The translations under genes and the position numbers were made by a program. The notes under the pieces were generated by a model, which was not told the DNA's origin, made no database searches, and saw only the letters and a list, made by a program, of their open reading frames with translations. DNA of 64,000 nt from Nonomuraea thailandensis (GTDB lineage Bacteria > Actinomycetota > Actinomycetes > Streptosporangiales > Streptosporangiaceae). The DNA lies in contig NZ_JAMZEB010000002.1 in assembly GCF_024172165.1 (NCBI RefSeq), positions 11,115,001 to 11,179,000 on the forward strand, in the 5' to 3' direction. Positions 8,801 to 17,865 of the stretch are shown here, piece by piece. Numbering within the stretch: the stretch's first letter is position 1; the number at the start of each line of letters is the position of its first letter.

Positions 8801-10537
8801 CTCGACAGGTATGTCGACGGACATGCGTTGATCGTCCAGGCAGACCTCGGCGAGCGGGAAGTCCTGGAGGTCATCAACCAGGCATTCGACCTGGGGTTGG
8901 ACAACGCCCAACTGAGCGAAGTGCTCAAGGCAGGGCTGGACCAGCGTCTCGAGGAGCAGCGCCAAGCCGCCAAGGCAGCCCTCACCGACGTGGAGCGTCT
9001 GGAGGTGTTCTTCGGGGACGACACCCTCCGGGAGGCGTTGCCCAAGGGCCTCTGGTCGGCACTTGAGAGACAAGGCCTGGTGAACAACGCGACGTCTGTC
9101 GCGGAACTCTTTCTCACTGTCTACAGAAGCGATTCGATCAGATTGCTTGCCGACCAGTTCCGCGGCGAGGGCTACACGGACGTTCCCACGACGTGGGCCG
9201 GCGGGGCGCCGACCATCACGTGGCTTCGCAAGATGGGGTTCGGTGCTGAGTACGCCGGTCAACGGAACGAGCGTCAAGACGACGAGTTCGTCGTTCCTGG
9301 AGCCGTCAAGCTGAACCCCCTGCACGATTTCCAGCAAGACCTCAGCACCCGCCTGAGGGACGTCCTGATCAGCAAGGAGCCGAACGGCAACTCGCAAAAG
9401 GCCATGGTCGAGCTCCCTACCGGTGCAGGGAAGACTCGCGTGGCGACAGAGACGGTGCTGCGGCTGTTCATCGACGGTGCCCTGAGCGGAACCGTGCTCT
9501 GGATCGCGCAGTCCGCCGAGCTCTGCGAACAGGCGGTGCAGACCTTCAGCATGGTATGGCGCGGCCTGGCCGACGAACGACCACTAACGATCGGCAGGCT
9601 TTGGGAGAACAATTCGGTGCACGAGCCTGACACGGAGTTCGGCGTCGTCGTGGCCACGGACGCGAAGCTGGCTGTGATCATCGATAGCCCGGAATACGCG
9701 TGGTTGAGCAATGCGTCGGCGGTCATTGTCGACGAGGCTCACCGAGCGGGTAGCTCCCCCAGGTACACGAAGATCCTCAGATGGCTCGGTGTGGACGGGC
9801 GCAGCTGGGAGCGACCTCTTGTCGGACTTTCCGCAACGCCGTTCAAGGGTTCGCTGGGCAACGACACTCAGACGAAGGAGTTGGCTGCGCGCTTCGGACG
9901 CCACATGATCAAGGCATTCGAAGGGGGCGATGCCTACCGGAAGCTGTCCCGGATGGGGGTGCTCGCTCGGGTCCGACACGAAGTGCTTCCGGGGATGGAC
10001 GTCAGCCTGAAAGATGGCGAGTTGGCGAACATCCGGAAACAGCGCAAGCTCGAACCACAGGTTCTCGATCGGATCGGTCGAGACCAAGCACGTATGGCGA
10101 TCCTCGTGGACCACATCATGCAGCAGGATCCGGAATGGCCGATCCTCGTGTTCACCCCGAACGTGCTGTCAGCACAGGTGCTCGCGGCGACCCTGCGCTA
10201 TCGGAAGGTCGAGGCCGCCGCTGTGAGCGGTCAGACCGGTCGGCAGGAACGTCGAGATGTCATCGAGCAGTTCAAGTCGGGAGAGATCCATGTGCTCGCG
10301 AACTGCGACCTGCTTATCCAGGGATTTGACGCTCCTGGTGTCCGTGCTCTTTACATCGCCCGCCCGACGTTCAGCCCGAGTGCCTACATCCAGATGGCCG
10401 GTCGTGGTCTTCGCGGTCTGGAGAACGGCGGCAAGGAGGAGTGCCTGATCGTGGACATCGCCGACAACTTCGGTGCGGTCAACGACTTTCTCGGCTACCG
10501 AGAGTACGAACAGCTCTGGCAGGAGCACCGCACATGA
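5819..10537 (+). CDS. Sacsin/HSP90-like ATPase fused to DEAD/DEAH-box helicase
   Basis: 1572 aa. An N-terminal GHKL ATPase carries the N-box TLLELVQNAADAM (Glu57, Asn61), an ANAGRPF strand (93-99) in place of DxGxG, and GRFGLGFKS (121-129), the layout of sacsin-type NTP-binding domains. About 1000 residues without a recognised motif follow. The C-terminal superfamily-2 helicase has ELPTGAGKT (about 1198-1206), VDEAH (about 1304), GLSATPFKG and QMAGRGLRG. The ATG at 5819 has GAGGG 4 nt upstream. It is the first gene of the DrmA/DrmB operon; its stop overlaps the next ATG. Inference: an ATP-driven sensor and motor on foreign DNA. It is not a standard DISARM subunit that I can name. Confidence 0.85.
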   Translation: MARRQDWTPDVGLTQEVEKQFERAVASYEANPNLITEHANHEESIRVGGYANRTLLELVQNAADAMSGGSPDHFGAGRVEIVLDLRSATLYCANAGRPFSKSGLTSIAHAHLSGKRGDEIGRFGLGFKSVLAVTDAPQVYSRSVSFEFNSDKAKAAINAVRAPVKRLPALRTATLIDAEAAFEEDPLLAELAEWATTIVKLPRASNMERLNREIRRFRSEFLLFVTEVREVRLRVVGSVEESYSTSHMSRDLGDGVFRIERPNGSGDEWVVEHRMHSPSHEARLEVGEAVSRDQVKVTVAMPSRQAQLRVGEFWSYFPLQDKTTASALFNAPWSVNDDRTTLLANTYNREILKTLSDMFVGMLPKVASSDDPAAHLEYMPARGREVLSFGDDILSTHVPSIAAQREIVPDATGRLRLAGELRPLDFMVSGVSEQDHRNWISSPNTGNDVPHWRCYAIQQRIARLRQLCVFSVAESLEINPRDEKRALEAMPKRGILSWLREWAEGTDPGSAARAFAFVVNHAAIEGIQTARVIPTTDGLCALKDRSNVFLRRVDDVDIEGARFVAEDFLAIPKIEEHLRRQGFRDLDPLAILRARLNKLSVDSDDEALTRFWDAVVNVSPSDAARLLSKDTSGHIKVPTVDGRWSWPSQVMDMDGLGDEFGGRLLDRSRCVPQVAHAVGVVHDPVKEYPTEDEVFFGDYYRWVRDFLNARRGPGEREIERIEFVEHTGPGPFSVLLMLRDAGAPEQLRERWTTQLLGFDDESWTVEDLDSRQTYRVTSPLRWAVDRAGVLPSTRGRRSLQKIVSAAMVEYEDLLPLYRGPRNIEPKLNLPRELSQVPSDVLREALEAELFPPRVKDHTLTKFIIAASRLAFSQGHPSRIPARIGQGIESRRPDTVYIATTDEELRFLASRQKPYLRAGGDEAVALVEAVGCRRFEDSFSFSMLIEGQQDGERIIDLYTGLRSTYTVDKVMNATVARAVHIAKRVTTEDGVEDQSLDRYVDGHALIVQADLGEREVLEVINQAFDLGLDNAQLSEVLKAGLDQRLEEQRQAAKAALTDVERLEVFFGDDTLREALPKGLWSALERQGLVNNATSVAELFLTVYRSDSIRLLADQFRGEGYTDVPTTWAGGAPTITWLRKMGFGAEYAGQRNERQDDEFVVPGAVKLNPLHDFQQDLSTRLRDVLISKEPNGNSQKAMVELPTGAGKTRVATETVLRLFIDGALSGTVLWIAQSAELCEQAVQTFSMVWRGLADERPLTIGRLWENNSVHEPDTEFGVVVATDAKLAVIIDSPEYAWLSNASAVIVDEAHRAGSSPRYTKILRWLGVDGRSWERPLVGLSATPFKGSLGNDTQTKELAARFGRHMIKAFEGGDAYRKLSRMGVLARVRHEVLPGMDVSLKDGELANIRKQRKLEPQVLDRIGRDQARMAILVDHIMQQDPEWPILVFTPNVLSAQVLAATLRYRKVEAAAVSGQTGRQERRDVIEQFKSGEIHVLANCDLLIQGFDAPGVRALYIARPTFSPSAYIQMAGRGLRGLENGGKEECLIVDIADNFGAVNDFLGYREYEQLWQEHRT

Positions 10538-12051
10538 TTCTTGTTCCGGACCTCGCGGACATCGAGGCGACAGCGACGAGCGGTGCCGAGCGCCGGGTCG
10601 CACGTATCCTGAGTGCGATCGAGGGACCAGAAGGCGCTGTCGCGTTCCACTCGGTGTCTCTCCGTACTCACGGGACCAAGCAGCAGGCGGAGGCCGACTT
10701 CGTCGTCCTGTGGGAGAACATCGTCATCGTGGTCGAGGTCAAGGGCGGAGGCGTGAGCAAGCACGACGGCCTCTGGTACACCGTCGACCGACGCGGCGAC
10801 TGGAAGAGGCTCCGTGAATCCCCGATGCGGCAGGCCCAGTCGGCGATGCACGCGCTACGAGCGATCTTCAACGAGGACGGCATCGGCTGGTACGCAAGCG
10901 AGGCAGTCGTCATCACGCCTGACATCGACGCCCCTCCTCCGACGGTCGAGTGGAAGGGCAGCCACTGGTGGGCCAAGGAGGAGATGAGCGTTGCTGCCAT
11001 GACGGCAGCCTTCAAGGCCGTTGCCGACGGGACGAGGACGCCGCCGCATGGGGTGAAGATCGCGCGTACCGACCTCTTACGGGCACGTCTCTTCGGTGAG
11101 TTCACCCGGATGCCGGTCGTCGATGCTCAGCGCGGGGCCGTGATCGAGGAGCAGAACCGCGCGACGGACGACCAGGCGCGTGTGCTGGCCGCACTCTCAC
11201 GCAACCAGCGAATGATGGTGGTCGGAGGCGCCGGTACCGGGAAGTCCCTCGTGCTGGCGGAGGCCGCGAAACAAGAGGCCGGCGAGGGCAGATCCGTTCT
11301 GATCACGTTCCACTCGCCGGCGTTGGTCGGCTTCTTCTCGCCGCGGATCAAAGGCCGTGAGATCGACCTACGCCCCTTCTCCGAACTCGACGGAGAGAGG
11401 AAGTACGACGTCGTTCTCGTCGACGAGGCACAGGATCTCATGAACGCCAAGGGAATGGACGCGCTGGACGCCGTCATCAATGGAGGGCGGGCGAAAGGTC
11501 GGTGGCGGATGTTCCTGGACCCCAACAACCAGGCACACGTGGACGGCTCCTTCGACCCGGACGTCTACGAACTCGTGTCCGAAGAGGCGTTGCTCCTCGA
11601 CCTCAACCGCAATGTCCGCAACACGAGGGCGATCGTCCACGTGGTCCAGGAGTACCTGGGGGCCGACATCGGAGATCCGGGAATCGTCAATGGTGAGCGA
11701 GTGCACTGGAGATGGGCCGACGCGGAGGCCGATGTAGCCGCCGCGGAGAGCGTTGCACGTCAGCTTGTCGACGACGGTGTCCGTCGCGAAGGCATCTGGA
11801 TCATCAGAGCCACGTCCGACGCTGCTCCTGTTGCGAGCGCCGCAGGTTTCACCGTGACGAGCCCGCGCTTCGCGAAGGGGTTGGAGGCGGAGCATGTGAT
11901 CGTCTGCGACCTGCCCGAGCATTATGACGAGCTCGGGCTCGCCGGGTTCTACGTCGCCGTCACCAGACCACGGGTCACGCTTCATGTCGTTGCGTCCAAG
12001 GGCGACAAGCAGCGGCTCCAGGAACTCGTCCGGAAGCAGGTCGGGAAGTGA
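10534..12051 (+). CDS. NERD nuclease-domain / UvrD-like ATPase protein
   Basis: 505 aa from the ATG at 10534, which overlaps the previous stop (ATGA). The N-terminal NERD domain is a PD-(D/E)XK nuclease fold with Asp55 (EADFVVL) and Glu68-x-Lys70 (VEVKGG). A superfamily-1-like ATPase follows: VGGAGTGKS at about 230-238, VLVDEAQDL at about 296-302, and a C-terminal VAVTRPRVTLHVV segment. NERD-helicase proteins recur in defence islands. The next gene starts GTG within this gene's stop, so translation is coupled. It probably supplies cleavage or strand processing for the locus. Confidence 0.85.
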   Translation: MILVPDLADIEATATSGAERRVARILSAIEGPEGAVAFHSVSLRTHGTKQQAEADFVVLWENIVIVVEVKGGGVSKHDGLWYTVDRRGDWKRLRESPMRQAQSAMHALRAIFNEDGIGWYASEAVVITPDIDAPPPTVEWKGSHWWAKEEMSVAAMTAAFKAVADGTRTPPHGVKIARTDLLRARLFGEFTRMPVVDAQRGAVIEEQNRATDDQARVLAALSRNQRMMVVGGAGTGKSLVLAEAAKQEAGEGRSVLITFHSPALVGFFSPRIKGREIDLRPFSELDGERKYDVVLVDEAQDLMNAKGMDALDAVINGGRAKGRWRMFLDPNNQAHVDGSFDPDVYELVSEEALLLDLNRNVRNTRAIVHVVQEYLGADIGDPGIVNGERVHWRWADAEADVAAAESVARQLVDDGVRREGIWIIRATSDAAPVASAAGFTVTSPRFAKGLEAEHVIVCDLPEHYDELGLAGFYVAVTRPRVTLHVVASKGDKQRLQELVRKQVGK

Positions 12052-15000
12052 ACCTCACCGAGGCACAGCGTGCCGCGCTGCGGCACCTCCGGGACACCTA
12101 CGTCGGCCCGGACGCGGGACCGGAAGAAGTGACACGCAACCTCCCACATCGGCAGTACGCCGTCGGGATGCTGTTCCCCGCTGCGCCGGAGGCCGACGGT
12201 CAGGCTCAGACAGAACCCGAGGACGAGATCTCGGCGGACGTACCCGAGGGAGATCTCGAAGAGGACGGGGCGGCTGTTCCACTGGCCGAGGACTGGCGTC
12301 CCTCGTCGGTAGCGATCTCCTTCGTCACCGACGGTGCTTTCGTGGAAGCAAGCCTCTCGTGCGGTACATACACGCAGGAGTTGGTCGAAGGGCCGCCCAA
12401 GTGGCGTCGTAGGCCGTTCGCCTCGGACAAGATCTCACTGGCCAAGGGCCGGCGCCCGGAACTTCTCACAGTGGGCGACGTGCCCGTCGAGATCGGGTCA
12501 CGCTGGCGCGACTTCAGAGGGAACTTCCTGGTCACCGTGCACGTCAGGGTGCTGTCGGAGTCCACCGGAGACGAGCGTCTCGACATCCCTCAAATGCTCT
12601 TCCAGGTTGGGCTGTCCGTCAGTCCGGCCGCGGGCGCCCAGTTCATGGAGTACGACACCACCCGGCTGTCCGGCGGCGATCAGGAGACCGCCGAGCTTCG
12701 GCTCAGGTACCGCAACCGCAAGGTCTACGCCGTCGGTCACGGGATGGCCGCCGCCTGGGAGGTCACTGACGGTCGCTGTACTACGGTGTTCCTCGAACCG
12801 GTGCCGGCTTTCGTCGTGCCTGCTGTCGAGACCACGGGTTTCCCGGAGAACACCCCCGAAGCGCAGTCCCTGGAACTCGCACACCTCATGAGGATGGACT
12901 CGGATCCCGAGCCGGTGCTGCAGTCTCTGGATGCGTTCACCGATGCGTTCGCCGAATGGGTGGACGAACAGACGTGGCGGGCCGAAGGATTCGGTGACGA
13001 GGCGGAGGTCGCCCGACGAATTGCCGGCCGCTCCCAGGATGCGCTCGAACGAATGCGGGCCGGCGTGGCGCTGCTTCGTGATCCGGCTCAGGGACGCCTT
13101 CGTACAGCATTCGCTCTGGGCATGGCGGCGATGCGTCTGCAGATGCGTCAATCCTCGATCAACAGGGGTGGGCCTGGGGCCGGTTCGAAGGAACCACATT
13201 GGAGGCCTTTCCAGCTCGGGTTCCTCCTCGTCTCGCTCGCCTCCACAGTCGAGGAGAAGCACGGCGACCGTGACCTCGTCGATCTGATCTGGTTCCCGAC
13301 CGGCGGTGGCAAGACCGAGGCATACCTGGGCCTCGCAGCGATCGAGATCTTCCACCGGCGACTGCTTCACGGCACGGCGGGGGGCGGCACCGCTGTGATC
13401 ACCAGGTACACCCTCCGGCTCCTGACGTCTCAACAGTTCCAGCGAGCAGCAGCGCTGATCTGTGCCATGGAGGTGCTGCGTCGCACAGATCCTCGAGTGA
13501 AGGGCATGACACCCTTCACGATCGGCCTGTGGGTGGGCAAGGAAGTCACCCCGAACAACCGCCTCGCGGCGAAGGCGGCGCTGGATCGACTGATGAAGGC
13601 GGCGCGACCTGAAGAGGCCAACGAGTTCCAGGTGGAGAGCTGCCCCTGGTGCCTGACACCGATGGTGCCCAAGTCCAGAAGCCCACGGCCGAAGGACTAC
13701 GGCATGCGTCTGCTCGGCAAGGACGTCGTACTGCATTGTGTCGACACCTCGTGTCGATTCAGCGACGAGCTGCCGCTCGCCGTCGTCGACGAGGTCCTGT
13801 ATGACGAGCCGCCCACGATCCTCTTGGCGACCGTCGACAAGTTCGCCCGGCTCCAGTTCAAGCCCGCTGCGGGAAGGCTTTTGGGCCTCGGAACCCCGTT
13901 CAAGCAGCCCTCCATGGTCATTCAGGACGAGCTACATCTTCTGTCCGGGCCGCTGGGCACCACCGTCGCCGTGTTCGACGCCGTGATTCAGGTGCTGCTG
14001 AGCCGAATGGGTACCAGCCCTAAAATCGTCGCCTCCACGGCGACCATCCGCGCCTCGGACGAACAGGTGCAAGGGCTCTACGGGCGCAAGGTGGCGCTCT
14101 ATCCGCCATCAGGGCTGGACGACGACCGGACTTTCTTCTCCCGACCCGTCCAGAACGGCGAAGGACGGCTCTACGTCGGACTCATGCCTCAGTCGGTGTC
14201 CCAGCCCTCGGCGGTCATCTCCGCGGTCACTCCGCTCATCGAGATACCCGATGTCCTCTCTACCGGTGGGGAGGCCGTCGTTCCCAGGGATGCCTACTGG
14301 ACTCTGGTCATGTACCACAACTCCCTGCGCGAGCTCGGACGTACCGGAACGCTCGTCGTCGACGACGTACGGGCGCGACTCGAGCCCCGTGCAGAGCGTC
14401 TGGGGCTGCCGCCAAGGACGGTCAGAGCGGAGCGTGTGCTGGAGCTGACGAGCCGGCGGGGAGCGGAGCAGCTTCCGAGCGATCTGCGGGCCCTTCGGGT
14501 CCGAGTGGACGAGTCCCCGGCAGCGATCGACGTGGTCCTGTCGTCGAACATGCTCTCCGTCGGCATCGACATTCCCCGGCTCGCCCTGATGCTCATGGTC
14601 GGGCAGCCGAAGACGACCGCGGAGTACATCCAGGCCACGAGCCGCGTCGGGCGCGGCGACACCAGGGGCATCGTGGTGACGCTCTTCAGATCGAGTCGTG
14701 CCCGGGACCGGTCGCACTTCGAAACCTTCCGCGGATACCACGAGGCGCTCTACCGCAGCGTCGAACCCACGAGCGTCACACCATGGTCGCTGGCGTCGAG
14801 GAAGCGCTCACTGGCCGGAGCACTCGTGGCACTGGTGCGGCAATCGTTCAACCAGCTGGCCGAGAACGACACAGCAGGCCGGTTTGACCTCGACGACATG
14901 GCACTCAGTAACGCAGTGACGGGTCTTCTCGATCGTTTCCTCACATACGTGGCACGAGCCGACGACCTCGAGGTGGAGGAGACACGACGGGCCGCCTGGA

Positions 15001-15218
15001 GCCTCTTGCGCGACTGGGACCGCCGAGCGCACTCGGCCCGCGACGCGGACGAGACGTTGGGCTACGAGCGACTGGGGAAGATCGACACCGCGCTGCTCAA
15101 GAGGTTCGGGCAGATGGGGGAAGGGTGGCTCGTCGGTGACTCGATGAGGTCGGTGGAGCCAAGTGTGGCCGTGAACGTCCAGGAACCCCAGGAGGAGGCA
15201 CACCGTGGAGAAGATTAG
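12048..15218 (+). CDS. drmA: DISARM helicase DrmA
   Basis: 1056 aa, GTG start inside the previous stop codon (GTGA). Helicase motifs: FPTGGGKTEAY at about 416-426, QDELHLLSGPLGT at about 626-638 (an atypical DEAD-box with DELH), a STATIR segment, and a C-terminal SNMLSVGIDIPRL...ATSRVGRGD helicase half. The DELH box with the following LSGPLGT is characteristic of DrmA. DISARM is a multi-gene anti-phage system in which DrmA and DrmB form the core DNA-binding/translocating complex. drmB follows with a 14-nt overlap. DrmC (phospholipase D) is not found in the window. Confidence 0.88.
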   Translation: MNLTEAQRAALRHLRDTYVGPDAGPEEVTRNLPHRQYAVGMLFPAAPEADGQAQTEPEDEISADVPEGDLEEDGAAVPLAEDWRPSSVAISFVTDGAFVEASLSCGTYTQELVEGPPKWRRRPFASDKISLAKGRRPELLTVGDVPVEIGSRWRDFRGNFLVTVHVRVLSESTGDERLDIPQMLFQVGLSVSPAAGAQFMEYDTTRLSGGDQETAELRLRYRNRKVYAVGHGMAAAWEVTDGRCTTVFLEPVPAFVVPAVETTGFPENTPEAQSLELAHLMRMDSDPEPVLQSLDAFTDAFAEWVDEQTWRAEGFGDEAEVARRIAGRSQDALERMRAGVALLRDPAQGRLRTAFALGMAAMRLQMRQSSINRGGPGAGSKEPHWRPFQLGFLLVSLASTVEEKHGDRDLVDLIWFPTGGGKTEAYLGLAAIEIFHRRLLHGTAGGGTAVITRYTLRLLTSQQFQRAAALICAMEVLRRTDPRVKGMTPFTIGLWVGKEVTPNNRLAAKAALDRLMKAARPEEANEFQVESCPWCLTPMVPKSRSPRPKDYGMRLLGKDVVLHCVDTSCRFSDELPLAVVDEVLYDEPPTILLATVDKFARLQFKPAAGRLLGLGTPFKQPSMVIQDELHLLSGPLGTTVAVFDAVIQVLLSRMGTSPKIVASTATIRASDEQVQGLYGRKVALYPPSGLDDDRTFFSRPVQNGEGRLYVGLMPQSVSQPSAVISAVTPLIEIPDVLSTGGEAVVPRDAYWTLVMYHNSLRELGRTGTLVVDDVRARLEPRAERLGLPPRTVRAERVLELTSRRGAEQLPSDLRALRVRVDESPAAIDVVLSSNMLSVGIDIPRLALMLMVGQPKTTAEYIQATSRVGRGDTRGIVVTLFRSSRARDRSHFETFRGYHEALYRSVEPTSVTPWSLASRKRSLAGALVALVRQSFNQLAENDTAGRFDLDDMALSNAVTGLLDRFLTYVARADDLEVEETRRAAWSLLRDWDRRAHSARDADETLGYERLGKIDTALLKRFGQMGEGWLVGDSMRSVEPSVAVNVQEPQEEAHRGED

Positions 15219-17043
15219 GCATGACCTGCGGTTGTCGGAGACGATCACACCCTTCGGGGTCGGAGCGATCGTGGACGTCCGAGGTGAGTCCCTGATCGCG
15301 CCCGACACCTCCTGGTGGGACAAGAAGTACTGTCCGGAGATCAGCTGTGAGCGACTCCTCGCCAGGCTCGGTCCGGGTACCCTCAGGCAGCCACCGACCC
15401 ATGCCGGCCATGCGGGCAAGGACACAGCCGCATTGCTCTACTGGCGCTTTCCCGCCTGGCGATTCTGCGAGAGGTGCTCGAAGCTCTCAAAGATGACCGG
15501 CAAGAGGCACGGCAAGTGGAGCAACACCTGTGAGTGTGGAGGGCTTCTTGTCCCGATGCGCTACATCGCGATCTGTGAACAGGGCAGCCACGCCCAGGAT
15601 GTCCCATGGTTCCAGTGGGCGCACAGGGGCCGCGAGGCGGCTCTCGATGATGCCGTTCGCTTCTGTCAGTCCTACAAGGAGCTCCGTTTCGAGAGGTTGT
15701 CCGGTCAGGGCGAGGGCCTGGCCTCCCTCCGGGTCAAGTGTTACGGGTGCGGACACGCCAGATCACTGGCAGAGCTCGTGACGAAAGACGCCCTGCAGCG
15801 CGACGGCCTCCACTGCGCGGGCCGGCAGCCCTGGGAGCCGAAAGACCCGACGAAGAAGCCGTGCAACCATCGTCTTGTCGCGGTCCAGAGAGGAGCGACG
15901 GGAAACTACATCGCCGAACGGATCTCTGCGCTCGACATCCCTGAGGAACGTCCTCAGTCAGCGGAGATCGCTGACAAAGTACGCGGTCATGACTACTTCA
16001 AGAGACTCGTCGCGGACAACGGTGGCCCTCAGGCGGAGATGATCGCGGGATGGATTGCCGACGAGCTCGGAGTCGCTCCGAAGACCGTGCTCGAGATCGC
16101 GGCAGGGGGCGATGTTCCGGACGACGACGATGTGCTCCTCGACCTCAAGGACGGGGAGTGGGCCGCCTTCCTGAAGAAGCTCGACAGTGGACGAGACCGT
16201 ACCGGTGGCGACTTTGTCGTCGACGGATGGAGCCTCAAGACAACCTCGGGCCCCGAGAGCCTCGTCAGCCGGATCGCCGGCGTCGGACAGGTACATCGGG
16301 TACGCGAGGTGACTGCTCTTCGCGGGTTCAGGCGCTACAGCGCGGAAGCCGATCGCATCACAGCCGACCTCGGAGTCAACCACCAAAAGTTTCCCACCTA
16401 TCCCGCCATGGAGATGTTCGGCGAAGGGATCTTCCTGAGGTTCGATGAGGACAAACTCGCGCAATGGGAGACGCAACCAGGCGTCCAGGCGCGGGCAGGC
16501 ATCCTCCTGAAGCGCCGCGCGGGCATCGCATGGGCTGACCGCCTCGACGTCCCCGAGCCGCGCTACATCGCTCTGCACACGTTGTCGCACCTGCTCATCC
16601 GTCGCCTTGCATACGCCAGTGGCTACGCGTCAGCCTCCCTTCAGGAACGGATCTACGCGAACTCCGATCGCAAGGACAAGACCGCCGGGATTCTGATCTT
16701 CACCGCGGCAGGAGATGTTCAGGGAACTCTTGGAGGACTCGTTCGGCTGGGCCGACCCGAGAAGCTGATCCCGCTACTCGTCTCAGCGCTCGACGACGCG
16801 GATGTCTGCTCGAACGACCCGGTATGCATCGAGAGGGACAAGCAGGGTTCGTCGCAACTCAACCTGTCTGCATGCCACGGCTGCTCCCTTGTGAGCGAGA
16901 CTTCGTGCGAGACGGGCAACAGGTTGCTCGATCGTCAACTGCTGCTTGGAGGAGGAGGCGTCGTCGGCTTCTTGGACGGAGTTCTGGCAGAGGTACGCCA
17001 GGCGACCGGTGCAGGAAGAGAAGATCCGGTCTTTCGCCTGTGA
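15205..17043 (+). CDS. drmB: DISARM protein DrmB (DUF1998)
   Basis: 612 aa, overlapping drmA by 14 nt. The N-terminus has the ITPFGVGAIVDVRGESL signature. Cys pairs follow (FCERCSK, CECGG, CYGCGH), then a DUF1998 domain (IALHTLSHLLIRRLAYASGY) and a C-terminal Cys cluster (CHGCSLVSETSCETGN). DrmB forms a complex with DrmA and regulates its access to DNA. It ends the tightly coupled part of the operon; 194 bp separate it from vsr. Confidence 0.88.
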   Translation: MEKIRHDLRLSETITPFGVGAIVDVRGESLIAPDTSWWDKKYCPEISCERLLARLGPGTLRQPPTHAGHAGKDTAALLYWRFPAWRFCERCSKLSKMTGKRHGKWSNTCECGGLLVPMRYIAICEQGSHAQDVPWFQWAHRGREAALDDAVRFCQSYKELRFERLSGQGEGLASLRVKCYGCGHARSLAELVTKDALQRDGLHCAGRQPWEPKDPTKKPCNHRLVAVQRGATGNYIAERISALDIPEERPQSAEIADKVRGHDYFKRLVADNGGPQAEMIAGWIADELGVAPKTVLEIAAGGDVPDDDDVLLDLKDGEWAAFLKKLDSGRDRTGGDFVVDGWSLKTTSGPESLVSRIAGVGQVHRVREVTALRGFRRYSAEADRITADLGVNHQKFPTYPAMEMFGEGIFLRFDEDKLAQWETQPGVQARAGILLKRRAGIAWADRLDVPEPRYIALHTLSHLLIRRLAYASGYASASLQERIYANSDRKDKTAGILIFTAAGDVQGTLGGLVRLGRPEKLIPLLVSALDDADVCSNDPVCIERDKQGSSQLNLSACHGCSLVSETSCETGNRLLDRQLLLGGGGVVGFLDGVLAEVRQATGAGREDPVFRL

Positions 17044-17151
17044 AACGGAAACCTCGTTACCGCCAGGCGGTCGACCGGTGAGCAGAGCCCCTACAGTACA
17101 TAAGAGCTCCCATGGACGCTAGCTGAGTCTACTTCTCGGGGAAGCTCGGTC

Positions 17152-17238
17152 GTGGCCTACATCGCAGGGGACGTACTCATCTCGCTGCGTCGCACCGAGA
17201 ACGTCATACACTGCCTCACGGAGGAGGGCACGCTCTGA
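17152..17238 (+). CDS. Possible 28-aa upstream ORF coupled to vsr
   Basis: A GTG at 17152 opens a 28-codon frame whose TGA (17236-17238) overlaps the vsr ATG in TGATG. The peptide begins MAYIAGDVLISLRRTEN and has no known relative. It may be a leader that couples translation, or chance. There is no strong ribosome binding site at the GTG. Confidence 0.25.
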   Translation: MAYIAGDVLISLRRTENVIHCLTEEGTL

Positions 17239-17666
17239 TGCGACTACTGACCACGACGCCTGCGGTTAGTCGCCGCATGAGTCGTCAGCGCAGTCGGAAC
17301 ACGCAGGTTGAAGTTCTGCTTCGCCAGGAGCTCCACCGCGCCGGCCTCCGCTTCCGCGTGCATCGGCGACCCGTACCCGGTCTACGCCGTGAGGCGGATG
17401 TCGTATTCGGCCCCGCACGTGTGGCCGTCTTCGTCGACGGGTGCTACTGGCATGGCTGCCCTGAGCATGCGACATGGCCCAAAACGAATGCCGACTTCTG
17501 GCGCGAGAAGATCAACCGCAACCGGGAACGTGACCGGGACACTGACCAAAAGCTGATCGATGTCGGCTGGTTGCCCATCCGTGTCTGGGAACACGAGGAT
17601 CCGGCGGAGGCAGCCAAGAGCATTGTCGTAGTTGTGCGGGCGCGACGGCATTCGTCCAGAGCGTAG
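17238..17666 (+). CDS. vsr: Very short patch repair endonuclease
   Basis: 142 aa. Vsr nicks DNA 5' of the T in T:G mismatches that arise when 5-methylcytosine deaminates. Hallmarks: Asp54 in READVVF, the zinc/catalytic stretch VFVDGCYWHGCPEH (66-79 region, His72 and His77) and KTNADFWREKI. GGAGGAGGG lies upstream of the ATG. It is paired with the cytosine methyltransferase 200 bp downstream, the usual partner, and implies that this methylase makes 5mC in this genome. Confidence 0.93.
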   Translation: MRLLTTTPAVSRRMSRQRSRNTQVEVLLRQELHRAGLRFRVHRRPVPGLRREADVVFGPARVAVFVDGCYWHGCPEHATWPKTNADFWREKINRNRERDRDTDQKLIDVGWLPIRVWEHEDPAEAAKSIVVVVRARRHSSRA

Positions 17667-17865
17667 CCTTCTCGTCCACCACCGCATGCGAGCGCGTCGT
17701 CACCGCTCCAGGACAGTCGACGGGCCGCTATCGATCCCACCGCTTCCGGGAATCCTCGCCACTTATCGGATCTACATGGATACGTTCCGTATTGAAGAGT
17801 CGGGCACCCGACCGCAAACCGCCCACTGTAGCATCGCGACGGCCCTCCGCAGCTAAGATCGGCCT

